From the NCBI RefSeq assembly GCF_003173715.1, contig NZ_CP029550.1, positions 3,829,501 to 3,893,500 of the forward strand: a DNA stretch of 64,000 nt, written 5' to 3'. The notes below the pieces were generated by a model. That model saw nothing but the letters and a program-made list of their open reading frames with translations. It made no database searches and was not told the origin of the DNA. A program made the position numbers and the translations under genes. Below, piece by piece: positions 18,919 through 25,936 of this stretch. Positions within the stretch are counted from its first letter, which is position 1. Every line of letters starts with the position of its first letter. The DNA comes from Methylobacterium durans (GTDB lineage: Bacteria; Pseudomonadota; Alphaproteobacteria; Rhizobiales; Beijerinckiaceae).

Positions 18919-19176
18919 ATGGCTGAAAAGGCGGTACCGCACTTCCACAACGATCTCGGCGTGAGCGCCATCGAGGTCGGCTCGCGGGAGTTTATGTGCA
19001 TCGGGGCGCTGCCCCCTTTCGATCACCCGCACGTCTTCCTCGACATGGGCGCCGACCACGAGATCATCTGCCAGTACTGCTCGACGCTCTATCGCTACCG
19101 GCCGAGCCTGAAGGCCGGCCAGGCCGATCCGGCGTCCTGCGTCTGGGACGACCGCGCCAAGGTCGCGGCCGAGTAG
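18919..19176 (+). CDS. Zinc-finger protein, CHCC type (NDUFS6-like)
   Basis: An 85-residue protein with the CHCC zinc-finger pattern: Cys in SREFMCIGALPPFDHPH, His and Cys in GADHEIICQYCSTLYRY. The family is related to the C-terminal domain of the mitochondrial complex I subunit NDUFS6 and is common in alphaproteobacteria. The start at 18919 (ATGGCTGAAAAG) is chosen because the upstream in-frame stretch to 18706 lies across the map promoter region and lacks conservation. It precedes the FAD monooxygenase by 18 bases, so the two may be co-transcribed. Confidence 0.85.
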   Translation: MAEKAVPHFHNDLGVSAIEVGSREFMCIGALPPFDHPHVFLDMGADHEIICQYCSTLYRYRPSLKAGQADPASCVWDDRAKVAAE

Positions 19177-19194
19177 GCGGGCCCCGCGCCCCCG

Positions 19195-20382
19195 GTGGGT
19201 CTCGCTGTCGCCATTGTCGGTGCCGGGATCGGCGGCCTCACGGCGGCGCTCGCCCTCAGCGAGGCGGGCCACGCCGTCACCCTGATCGAGCGCCGCACCG
19301 GCTTCAGCGAGGTCGGCGCCGGCCTCCAGCTCTCGCCGAATGCGAGCCGCATCCTGATCGGCCTCGGCCTCGGCGCGCCGCTCCGCCGGGCCGCCTGCGA
19401 GCCGCCCGGCGTGACGGTGCGGGGATTGAGGTCAGGGCGGACCATTGGTTCGGTCCGCCTCGGCGCCAAGGTGCGGGAGCGCTACGGCGCGCCCTACTAC
19501 GTGATTCACCGGGCGGACCTGCAGACGCTGCTCCTCGATGCCGTGCGCTCTCGGGCGGGCATCCGCCTCCTCGTGGGACGCGAGGTAATCGGCCTCTCCG
19601 AGACGGAAGAGGCCGTCGACCTCACGCTGGAGAGCGCGGCGGGCGGGCGGAGCGAGACGGTTCGCGCCGATCTCGTCGTCGGCGCGGACGGCCTCCGCTC
19701 GCGGATCCGCGGTCATCTCGACGGCCGGCCGCTCGCCTCCGGCGGCATGGCGGCCTGGCGCGCCGTGGTGCCGCGCGAGGCGGCGCCCGGCGCGCTGCAG
19801 GGGGCGGAGACCGGGCTCTGGCTTGGGCACGGTCGCCACGTCGTCCATTACCCGATCCTCGGCGGAGAGCGGCTGAACGTCGTCGCCATCGTGCCGGAGC
19901 GCCAGGGCGACGAGGATTGGGGCCGCCTCGGCGAGCCGGCGGTGCTGCGCGCCCAATTTCGCGATGCGGCGGCGCCGATCGCGGAGCTTCTCGGCCTGCC
20001 GGATTCCTGGCTCGTTTGGTCCCTCGTCGAGCGGCCCGTGGCCCGGCCGATGGCGCGGGGACGCGTCGCGCTCCTCGGGGATGCGGCCCACCCGGTGCTG
20101 CCCTTCCTCGCGCAGGGCGCGGCGCTCGCCATCGAGGACGCCGCCGTGCTGACGGCCTGCCTCGGGGCCGTTTCGGTACCCGAGGCGTTGGCTGCCTACG
20201 AGGCGGCGCGGGCCGAACGGGCGCGTCGGGTCCAGCGTGCGGCCCGCGGCAACGGGCGCAGCTACCACGCGGGCGCCCTCGTCGGCACGGCGCGCGACCT
20301 CGTCATGCGCCGCCTCGGCCCGGACGGGATGCGCGACCGCTACGCCTGGCTCTACGGCTGGCGGCCGGACGCCGCCGCTTGA
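19195..20382 (+). CDS. FAD-dependent aromatic monooxygenase (salicylate hydroxylase-like)
   Basis: A 395-residue group A flavoprotein monooxygenase. Seen: N-terminal Rossmann motif VAIVGAGIGGLTAALALSEA; the DG motif in DLVVGADGLRSRIRGHL (about residue 160), which contacts FAD and NADPH; and the GD motif GRVALLGDAAHPVLPFLAQG (about residue 285), which binds the FAD ribityl chain. The family hydroxylates aromatic rings such as salicylate; the substrate here cannot be read from sequence. It starts at a GTG at 19195, 18 bases after the zinc-finger gene. There are no obvious neighbours in aromatic metabolism. Confidence 0.88.
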   Translation: MGLAVAIVGAGIGGLTAALALSEAGHAVTLIERRTGFSEVGAGLQLSPNASRILIGLGLGAPLRRAACEPPGVTVRGLRSGRTIGSVRLGAKVRERYGAPYYVIHRADLQTLLLDAVRSRAGIRLLVGREVIGLSETEEAVDLTLESAAGGRSETVRADLVVGADGLRSRIRGHLDGRPLASGGMAAWRAVVPREAAPGALQGAETGLWLGHGRHVVHYPILGGERLNVVAIVPERQGDEDWGRLGEPAVLRAQFRDAAAPIAELLGLPDSWLVWSLVERPVARPMARGRVALLGDAAHPVLPFLAQGAALAIEDAAVLTACLGAVSVPEALAAYEAARAERARRVQRAARGNGRSYHAGALVGTARDLVMRRLGPDGMRDRYAWLYGWRPDAAA

Positions 20383-20416
20383 TCTGTCGCGCGCGTGCCG
20401 CTACCGCAGGCGCCGC

Positions 20417-20504
<88 letters not shown>

Positions 20505-20567
20505 CCTCATTGAAAATGTGAGTACCGCCAGTAAGATGCTGGTGTTCTGATGCTTTTCGGCGCCCCA

Positions 20568-20592
20568 CCACTACAAAGGGCGCTACAAATGG
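20568..20592 (+). repeat. Left copy of the CTACAAA double motif near attL
   Basis: Two CTACAAA words spaced by a GGCG-type linker. The 25-bp stretch matches 22 of 25 positions of a stretch at 31845-31869 near attR, in the same orientation. It overlaps the start region of the integrase. Placement near both att sites suggests integrase arm-binding sites; this is inference. Confidence 0.6.
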
Positions 20593-22208
20593 CCGTTCCG
20601 ATGACCTCCCTGAGCCGTGCCCCGAATGGGGATTGGTTCGCCCGCAAGGGCATCCCGAAGGATGTGCGTGAAGCCTACAAGAAGGCGTTCGGTGTCGCTC
20701 AGGAGGAGCGGTTTAGGCGTCCTGCGAGCTTGTCCACAGGCGCTGCGAAGGTCGAGCTACGAGACTGGGATGCGACCGTCACGGGGCGCATTGAGGCTCT
20801 ACGAGCGGCCGCAAGAGGTGAGGGCAGAGGGCTCACTCACCGCGAAGCGCACGGGCTGGCCGGTCAGTGGTACGCATGGTTCGTGGCCAAGCACGAACAG
20901 GAGCCGGGACAACCGGCGCAGTGGGATCAACTATACGAACAACTCGATGACGCACGCACTCGTTGGCGCGGCAGTCACGATGATGATCCTTTCGAGGAGG
21001 CGGTGGAGCACCCGGCCGTTCGACGCCACATTCGACAGACGGTCATGGAGCTTGGGAAGGTTGCCAGCTTCCTGGGTGAGAAGGGGATCGTGCTCACGCA
21101 GGACGCAAACGAAACCCTTCTCGACATCATTGAGAGCGAGTTAGAGGCTGCTGCCGCCTCGCTGAGGAGACGTGCAGAAGGCGACTACGCTCCCGACCCC
21201 CGTGTCACCCGGCACCCGGAGTTCCGGCAGGCTTCTCAGGTGAAGCAGTGCGGGCTGACGTGTTGGTCCCTCTTCGAGGCGTGGGTGAAGGAGCGGAAGC
21301 CAGGCACTGCCACTGTCAACCGCTGGCGAGTGGTGCTTCGTGCTCTGGACGCCTTCTTTGAGAACCGAGACATCGCGGGGATCACGGCTGACGATGCCCT
21401 TGCCTGGAAGAACACCCTCGTCACCCCAGAGCGGTCTGCCGGTGTCGTCAACGATGTGTGGCTCCGTGCCGCTCGCGTGAACTTCGGGTGGGCAGTCGCC
21501 AACAAGAAGATCGCGCTGAACCCCTTTGAGAAGGTCTCCGTGGCGGTCGGCAAGGCTGCTCCGAAGGTCCGTGAGCGGGAGTTCGAGGATGACGAGTGGG
21601 CGACGATCCTGCGGGCGACTACAGCCCCTCAGCCTGCCCGCATGGCCACGCACAACGTGGCAGCACGGCGGTGGGTGCCGTGGCTCTGCGCCTACACGGG
21701 TTCACGGCCTGGAGAGGTGACCCAGCTTCGGGCGGAAGACATCCAGCTGCACAAGGCAGGGTTCTGGGTGATGAAGATCAACCCGGAGGCCGGCACGGTG
21801 AAGGGTGGGCAAGCGCGTACTGTGCCCGTTCACTCGCACGTCATCGAGCAAGGCTTCTTGGACTTCGTGAAGAAGGTCGGGAAGGGGCCGCTCTTCTACG
21901 ATCCCGAGGGCAGTCGAGTTGAGCGGGATGACCCTACCAATCCTGTCCAAGCACCGTGGGTGAAGCAGCGGAACAAGCTCGCTGAGTGGGTGAGGAAGCT
22001 CGGGGTCGATGATCCGAACATCAGCGCGAACCACGCATGGCGCCACACGTTCAAGCGCCGTGCAGCGCGTGCGAAGATCGAGAAACGCATCCGCTTCGCC
22101 TTCTGCGGGCACAGTTCGTCAGATGTGGGTGATGAGTACGAGACACCCACAGTGGAAGACATGGCCGAGGAGTTGAAGCGGTTCCCTCGGTTCGCGCTGG
22201 AAGCCTGA
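20589..22208 (+). CDS. Tyrosine recombinase/integrase of the tRNA-Leu element
   Basis: A 539-residue phage-type integrase, read from the ATG at 20589; the frame continues to an ATG at 20550. The C-terminal catalytic domain has the Arg box CAYTGSRPGEVTQLRAEDI, the HxxR box SANHAWRHTFKRRAA, the GH box FCGHSSSDVGDEYE and the likely nucleophile Tyr in DEYE. The middle (about 215-310) is a SAM-like core-binding domain (WSLFEAWVKERKPGTATVNR). The N-terminal 200 residues are long and charged, as in integrases of genomic islands. It lies 85 bases from the tRNA gene it targets, as is usual. It should insert the element at the tRNA-Leu 3' end and, with an excisionase not recognised here, excise it. Confidence 0.92.
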   Translation: MAVPMTSLSRAPNGDWFARKGIPKDVREAYKKAFGVAQEERFRRPASLSTGAAKVELRDWDATVTGRIEALRAAARGEGRGLTHREAHGLAGQWYAWFVAKHEQEPGQPAQWDQLYEQLDDARTRWRGSHDDDPFEEAVEHPAVRRHIRQTVMELGKVASFLGEKGIVLTQDANETLLDIIESELEAAAASLRRRAEGDYAPDPRVTRHPEFRQASQVKQCGLTCWSLFEAWVKERKPGTATVNRWRVVLRALDAFFENRDIAGITADDALAWKNTLVTPERSAGVVNDVWLRAARVNFGWAVANKKIALNPFEKVSVAVGKAAPKVREREFEDDEWATILRATTAPQPARMATHNVAARRWVPWLCAYTGSRPGEVTQLRAEDIQLHKAGFWVMKINPEAGTVKGGQARTVPVHSHVIEQGFLDFVKKVGKGPLFYDPEGSRVERDDPTNPVQAPWVKQRNKLAEWVRKLGVDDPNISANHAWRHTFKRRAARAKIEKRIRFAFCGHSSSDVGDEYETPTVEDMAEELKRFPRFALEA

Positions 22209-22645
22209 GCTTCGAAGCCGCCAACCACGGTAAGTGGACCGCCTGAGCCAAACGGTGGCGGCTTCAGGGCAACGGATCACCGGCTCAACGGAGCGCGGCG
22301 AGAGCGAAATGCGTATCGCGAAAATTCGAGCCGGCATCGACCAATCCGGCCGGGTGCCATTTCCCCCGCGCCACCCCTTCGGACAGCGCCGAGTACCCCA
22401 CCCCGTATCGCGCCCGAACCCACGCGAGCAGAACGCGCGAGCGCCGGAACGCCCAGCATCAACTCGGGCCACGCTCGGAAGCAGAGCCTCCCTCTCCCTC
22501 CGTTTGGCGGTCGTCGTTGCGCGCTTCCTACCCTCATACCCTGAGCTTTGCCGCATCAGCGGACGAGGCTCTGCATCGGCTTGACGGTAGGGAGCCCTCT
22601 TCGTAACATTCTGGTCAACGCTCGTTGACTGAGGTGTGGTTGCTC
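22209..22645. other. 437-bp gap between integrase and serine recombinase
   Basis: No supported gene. Open frames exist on both strands (for example 22234-22584), but they are Arg/Pro/Ser-rich and show no motif or ribosome binding site. The GC content rises here compared with the flanking element genes. Confidence 0.5.
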
Positions 22646-23341
22646 ATGGCACAAGGTGCGTTCGTCGCCTACTATCGTGTGAGCACAGCCCGACAGGGCT
22701 CCTCAGGGTTGGGACTGGAGGCTCAGAAGGAGACCGTGCGGCGCTACCTCAACGGAGGCGACTGGACCATCAAGGCCGAGTTCATCGAGGTTGAGAGTGG
22801 GAGACGCGATGATCGCCCGGAGTTGGACCGCGCCCTCACGTTCTCCCGGCTGCACCGCCTGCCGCTCATCGTAGCGAACGTCTCACGTCTCACCCGCTCA
22901 TCGGCCTTCCTTCACCGCATCTTGGACAGCGGTGCGGAGGTACGCTTCTGTGACCTCCCGGAGATCGAAGGGCCGGTAGGCCGCTTCCTCCTTCAGCAGA
23001 TGGCGTCCGTAGCGGAGTTGGAGGCTGGGTTCATCTCAGGCCGCACCAAGGCTGCGCTCCAAGCCGCCAAGGCCCGTGGGAAGAAGCTGGGCGGCAACCG
23101 GGGCGTAGTGATGACGGACGCCATCAGGGAGGCCGGCAGGGCCACCAGAACGGCCAAGGCGAACGAACGTGCGGGCGACCTCGCGCCTACTCTCGCGGAG
23201 CTTCACGCGGCTGGTGTCACCTCCTACGGTGCCCTTGCACGAGCCCTGAACGAGCGCGGCATCCCGACTGCTCGCGGAGGCGAATGGTCCCCGATGCAGG
23301 TCTCAAGGGTGATGGCCAAGCTCGCTGAGAAGGCCGTGTAG
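22646..23341 (+). CDS. Serine recombinase (resolvase/invertase family)
   Basis: A 231-residue protein with the resolvase catalytic fold. The nucleophile Ser lies in AYYRVSTARQGSSGLGLEAQ (about residue 13), followed by the conserved DRPELDRALTFSRLHR, VANVSRLTRSSAFLHRIL and the long helix LQQMASVAELEAGFISGRTK. The C-terminus resembles a short helix-turn-helix (SYGALARALNERGIPTARGG, then SPMQVSRVMAKL), as in the small recombinases of plasmids and phages. The ATG at 22646 (MAQGAFVAYY) fits the family start better than the TTG at 22625. It could resolve multimers or invert DNA within the element. No obvious res or hix site was found. Confidence 0.9.
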   Translation: MAQGAFVAYYRVSTARQGSSGLGLEAQKETVRRYLNGGDWTIKAEFIEVESGRRDDRPELDRALTFSRLHRLPLIVANVSRLTRSSAFLHRILDSGAEVRFCDLPEIEGPVGRFLLQQMASVAELEAGFISGRTKAALQAAKARGKKLGGNRGVVMTDAIREAGRATRTAKANERAGDLAPTLAELHAAGVTSYGALARALNERGIPTARGGEWSPMQVSRVMAKLAEKAV

Positions 23342-23744
23342 GACCTCCACACCGTCCCCCTTCGTGCCGCTATGGTGCGCCGTTTAGAGGAACTGGAGGC
23401 GCTATTACCCGACACACTTGAAGACAAGGGTGTTCGCTCGCGTGTAGGCGGTCGGATGTGGCACCGAGTTGCCAATTCGCAAGCAGCTTCAGCCCTGCGG
23501 ACGAGATTACCCGACACACTAAGAAAAAGAGACTGCTCGCCATAAGACAGCGACCAAGGCGGCTCTCTCATTCCTCGGACCACTAAGGAAATAGCCGCAC
23601 GCACGCTCCAAGCGGGGCGTATCTGTTTCTTTGCGGGTAGCTCCAACTCCGCCTTTGGGCGCCGTTCGCGCGCTTTCTCAATCACTCAATCACACCCCTG
23701 AGACATTCCATGACAGCACCGCTGCGTGCGCCACGAGGTGCGCG
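23342..23744. other. 403-bp spacer with a 15-bp direct repeat
   Basis: No supported gene. ATTACCCGACACACT occurs twice in direct orientation, at 23405-23419 and 23506-23520, 101 bases apart. It could be a binding site pair for a recombinase or repressor. Confidence 0.5.
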
Positions 23745-23834
23745 ATGACGACCCATGTCCACTCGACCTCTTCTACCTCCGGTGGAACAAGGTTCATTAC
23801 CGAAGCCCACAACATTCAGAGGACGTCTCGATGA
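23745..23834 (+). CDS. Short leader-like ORF overlapping the helix-turn-helix gene
   Basis: A 29-residue frame (MTTHVHSTSSTSGGTRFITE and nine more residues). Its TGA overlaps the ATG of the next gene (ATGA at 23831-23834), which suggests translational coupling. The core SGGTRFITEAHN reappears as SGGARFITQAHN in a second short frame at 25403-25480, encoded by a 39-bp near-identical direct repeat. Its function is unknown, and it may be a regulatory uORF rather than a working protein. Confidence 0.35.
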   Translation: MTTHVHSTSSTSGGTRFITEAHNIQRTSR

Positions 23835-24023
23835 TCTACACCGAGCACGTCTTGGACCGGAGAACAGGGGAACTTACCGAACTCAGCACGGGGGATTGGA
23901 TCACAATCACGGAACTGGGAGAGTTGAAGGGCGTGACAGCACGGCGGGTCAGGACGATCTTGAGGGAGATGGACTTCCTCTACGTGTCGGGTGGTCGCGC
24001 CCACAATCGTCACCGCCTCACAC
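23831..24023 (+). pseudogene. 5' part of a small helix-turn-helix-like gene, cut by IS3 element
   Basis: 64 codons remain: MIYTEHVLDRRTGELTELST, then DWITITELGELKGVTARRVR and TILREMDFLYVSGG. The segment WITITELGELKGVTARRVRTIL looks like a winged or MerR-like helix-turn-helix. The frame runs into the insertion sequence and stops seven bases inside it. The sequence after the IS (25270-25394) continues in frame with no base missing if the IS is removed, giving a protein of about 107 residues. The gene is therefore a disrupted regulator-like gene of the element. No close family is recognised. Confidence 0.65.
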
Positions 24024-24089
24024 TGACCTGACCGGCTGGCTTTGGACCGGGCTGATTGCGAGGATCAGCCAGGATCGGAGGAGCTGGAA

Positions 24090-24371
24090 ATGAGGAGAGG
24101 ACAGAGGCCGAGTGCCGAGCAGGTGGTGCTGACGTTGCGCCAGATCGAGGTGCAGACAGCCCAGGGCAAGAGCATCGCCATTGCCTGCAAAGAGGCGGGC
24201 ATCTGCGAGCAGAGCTACTATCGCTGGCGCAAGGAGTACGGCGGCCTGCAGGTCGATCAGGCGCGTCGGATGAAGGATCTGGAGCGTGAGAACGCCCGCC
24301 TGCGGCGCCTTGTGGCGGACCTGTCCCTGGAGAAGCAGGTGCTCAAGGACGTCGCGGCGGGAAACTTGTAG
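24090..24371 (+). CDS. IS3-family transposase OrfA
   Basis: A 93-residue helix-turn-helix and leucine-zipper protein. The DNA-binding part is around AEQVVLTLRQIEVQTAQGKS and ACKEAGICEQSYYRWRKEYG. A coiled-coil follows: MKDLERENARLRRLVADLSL and EKQVLKDV. It begins at the ATG at 24090 after GGAGGAG. It ends with TAG at 24369-24371, four bases past the slippery heptamer that feeds ribosomes into OrfB to make the OrfAB transposase. Confidence 0.92.
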   Translation: MRRGQRPSAEQVVLTLRQIEVQTAQGKSIAIACKEAGICEQSYYRWRKEYGGLQVDQARRMKDLERENARLRRLVADLSLEKQVLKDVAAGNL

Positions 24372-25231
24372 CCCCCGAGCGACGCCGGCAGGCGGTCTCT
24401 GGCATCCGGGAGAAGTACGGCCTCTCGGAACGTCACGCCTGCCGGATCGTCGGCCAGCACCGCGGCACGCAGCGCTACGTGCCCACCGTGCTAGCCGACG
24501 AGGATGCGCTGACCCGCGCCATCATCAGCCTGGCGTCCGAGTACGGGCGCTACGGCTACCGCCGTGTCACGGCTCTGCTGCAGGCAGGTGGTTGGCAGGT
24601 GGGCAAGGATCGGGTTCAGCGCATCTGGCGTCGTGAGGGGCTGAAGGTCCCGCACAAGCACCGGCCACGCAGCCGGCTGTGGCTGAACGACGGCTCCTGC
24701 GTGCGGCTGCGGCCGCAGCATCGCAACCACGTCTGGAGCTTCGACTTCGTGCAGGCGCAGACCCACGATGGCCGCAGCTTGCGCATCCTGACGCTGATCG
24801 ACGAGCACAGCCGAGCCTGCTTGGCGCTGAAGGTGGCGCGGCGCATCAACAGCCTGGGCGTGATCGAGGCGCTGGCGGAGGCGATGTGCCTGCACGGCAT
24901 CCCGGAGAACGTCCGCTGCGACAATGGCCCTGAGATGGTTGCGAAGGCGCTGCGCAAGTGGGTCGCCCAAGCTGGATCACAGATCCAGTACATCGCGCCG
25001 GGCTCACCGTGGGAGAACGGCTATTGTGAGAGCTTCAACGGCAAGCTGCGCGACGAGTGCCTGCGCCAGGAGATCTTCTACTCGCTCAAAGAGGCACAAG
25101 CTGTGATCGGGCTTTGGCAAGCCACTTACAACCGCGTCCGGCCGCACTCGTCCTTGGGGTATCGACCGCCCGCGCCCGTCAGCTTCCCGGATCTGGCCTT
25201 CCGCCTACCCATGGCCGCTACCATGCAGTAG
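24362..25231 (+). CDS. IS3-family transposase OrfB (integrase core, rve)
   Basis: The -1 frame after the slippery site at 24359-24365; about 289 residues. It opens with KLVAPERRRQAVSGIREKYG, continues with the IS3-typical RYGYRRVTALLQAGGWQVGK, and has the retroviral-type DDE core: SFDFVQAQTHDGRSLRIL (first Asp), ENVRCDNGPEMVAKAL (second Asp) and WENGYCESFNGKLRDECL (Glu). YNRVRPHSSLGYRPPAP is the family C-terminus. An internal GTG at 24479 could start an OrfB-only protein. Confidence 0.92.
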   Translation, partial: KLVAPERRRQAVSGIREKYGLSERHACRIVGQHRGTQRYVPTVLADEDALTRAIISLASEYGRYGYRRVTALLQAGGWQVGKDRVQRIWRREGLKVPHKHRPRSRLWLNDGSCVRLRPQHRNHVWSFDFVQAQTHDGRSLRILTLIDEHSRACLALKVARRINSLGVIEALAEAMCLHGIPENVRCDNGPEMVAKALRKWVAQAGSQIQYIAPGSPWENGYCESFNGKLRDECLRQEIFYSLKEAQAVIGLWQATYNRVRPHSSLGYRPPAPVSFPDLAFRLPMAATMQ

Positions 25232-25269
25232 CCTCGCAACTGGCTCGGTCCAAAATGCCGGTCAGGTCA

Positions 25270-25394
25270 ACGTGTCGCAGCAACTCGTGAGCCGCTACGT
25301 CAACCTACAGGAACGGCAGCGGAAAAGGTGGGAGTTGGCGAAGGCAAAGCCTCTGCCTGACATCCTCAAGGTCCGCAGCTCGATGCGCCTCTAA
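25270..25394 (+). pseudogene. 3' part of the IS3-interrupted helix-turn-helix gene
   Basis: The remnant reads VSQQLVSRYVNLQERQRKRW and ends SSMRL before TAA at 25392-25394. It rejoins the 5' part (23831-24023) in frame when the IS is deleted. It is followed nine bases later by the second copy of the 39-bp repeat. Confidence 0.6.
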
Positions 25395-25402
25395 GAAGAT
25401 GC

Positions 25403-25480
25403 GTGGCCTCCGGTGGAGCGAGGTTCATTACCCAAGCCCACAACACGCCCGAGAGCATCCTCCACCAGCTTTCACTGTGA
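25403..25480 (+). CDS. Second short ORF with the SGGxRFIT.AHN core
   Basis: A 25-residue frame from a GTG, sharing the core SGGARFITQAHN with the short ORF at 23745-23834. After the shared part it diverges (TPESILHQLSL) and stops. No gene now overlaps its end, so this may be a trimmed copy. Expression is doubtful. Confidence 0.3.
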   Translation: MASGGARFITQAHNTPESILHQLSL

Positions 25481-25537
25481 TGTTGACCAGGGGCTGCGCA
25501 CGTAGCTCATCTACGCCGCCAGTGAGGTTCGATGTGG

Positions 25538-25561
25538 TCACCCATCTTCACCAATGGGTGA
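25538..25561 (-). terminator. Hairpin directly after the Cys-rich peptide gene
   Basis: TCACCCAT (25538-25545) and ATGGGTGA (25554-25561) form an 8-bp perfect stem with an 8-base loop, starting next to the stop codon of the minus-strand gene at 25562. It lacks a U-tract, so it is only a possible terminator or 3' stabiliser. Confidence 0.4.
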
Positions 25562-25762
25562 TCACCGCCGCTTGCTCATGTTCATCGACATCTTCTCGCA
25601 GCAGCAGCCGCCCTTGCCCTTCTTCATGCTGCTGTGGCCCGTCGCCATTCCGGGCTTGCCGCACATCATGCCGCCCTTGCTGCCACCGCAGCAGCTCATG
25701 GCCATGGCGGGTGCTGCGGTCAGCAACATCAAGGCGGCTGCGGTCACGATGAGCTTCTTCAT
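25562..25762 (-). CDS. Small secreted Cys/Met-rich peptide, possible copper binder
   Basis: 66 residues. MKKLIVTAAALMLLTAAPAMA is a standard signal peptide cleaved after AMA. The mature part of about 45 residues has six Cys (SCCGG, MMCGKPG, GGCCCEK), eight Met and one His, and few other large residues. That composition suits binding of soft metals such as Cu(I), but no named family is recognised. The start is the ATG at 25762, preceded by GAGGAGGA; the longer frame to 25792 is not used. It sits between the IS3-disrupted gene and the phytochrome operon inside the integrative element. Confidence 0.8.
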   Translation of the reverse strand: MKKLIVTAAALMLLTAAPAMAMSCCGGSKGGMMCGKPGMATGHSSMKKGKGGCCCEKMSMNMSKRR

Positions 25763-25936
25763 GGGTGTCCTCCTCTGGTTGAGTGGGGTCATACCACGTT
25801 GGCCAACTGAGACAGAGCGCGGGTGAGCTGACGTGGCACAATGGGCATATCCTGAACGACCGCGTAGACAAGATCGCGAGCGAGGAGGCTTGGGCTCACA
25901 ACAGCTCGGTCAGTCAGTGCGCGAGCTTTGTGCCTG

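Larger units (their letters stand above)
24024..25269 (+). mobile_element. IS3-family insertion sequence
   Basis: A 1,246-bp element with inverted ends. The left end reads TGACCTGACCGGC; the right end reads GCCGGTCAGGTCA, its exact complement. A second matched block (TTTGGACCG, then TTGCGAGG with small gaps) follows inside. It encodes OrfA and OrfB joined by a perfect -1 slippery heptamer, G GGA AAC, at 24359-24365. No clear target duplication is seen outside the ends. Both frames and the DDE residues are intact, so it may be active. Confidence 0.92.

Noticed and set aside
22234..22584. 116-codon frame and overlapping minus-strand frames between integrase and recombinase
   Set aside because: No motif, poor composition and no ribosome binding site; overlapping frames on both strands point to GC bias.
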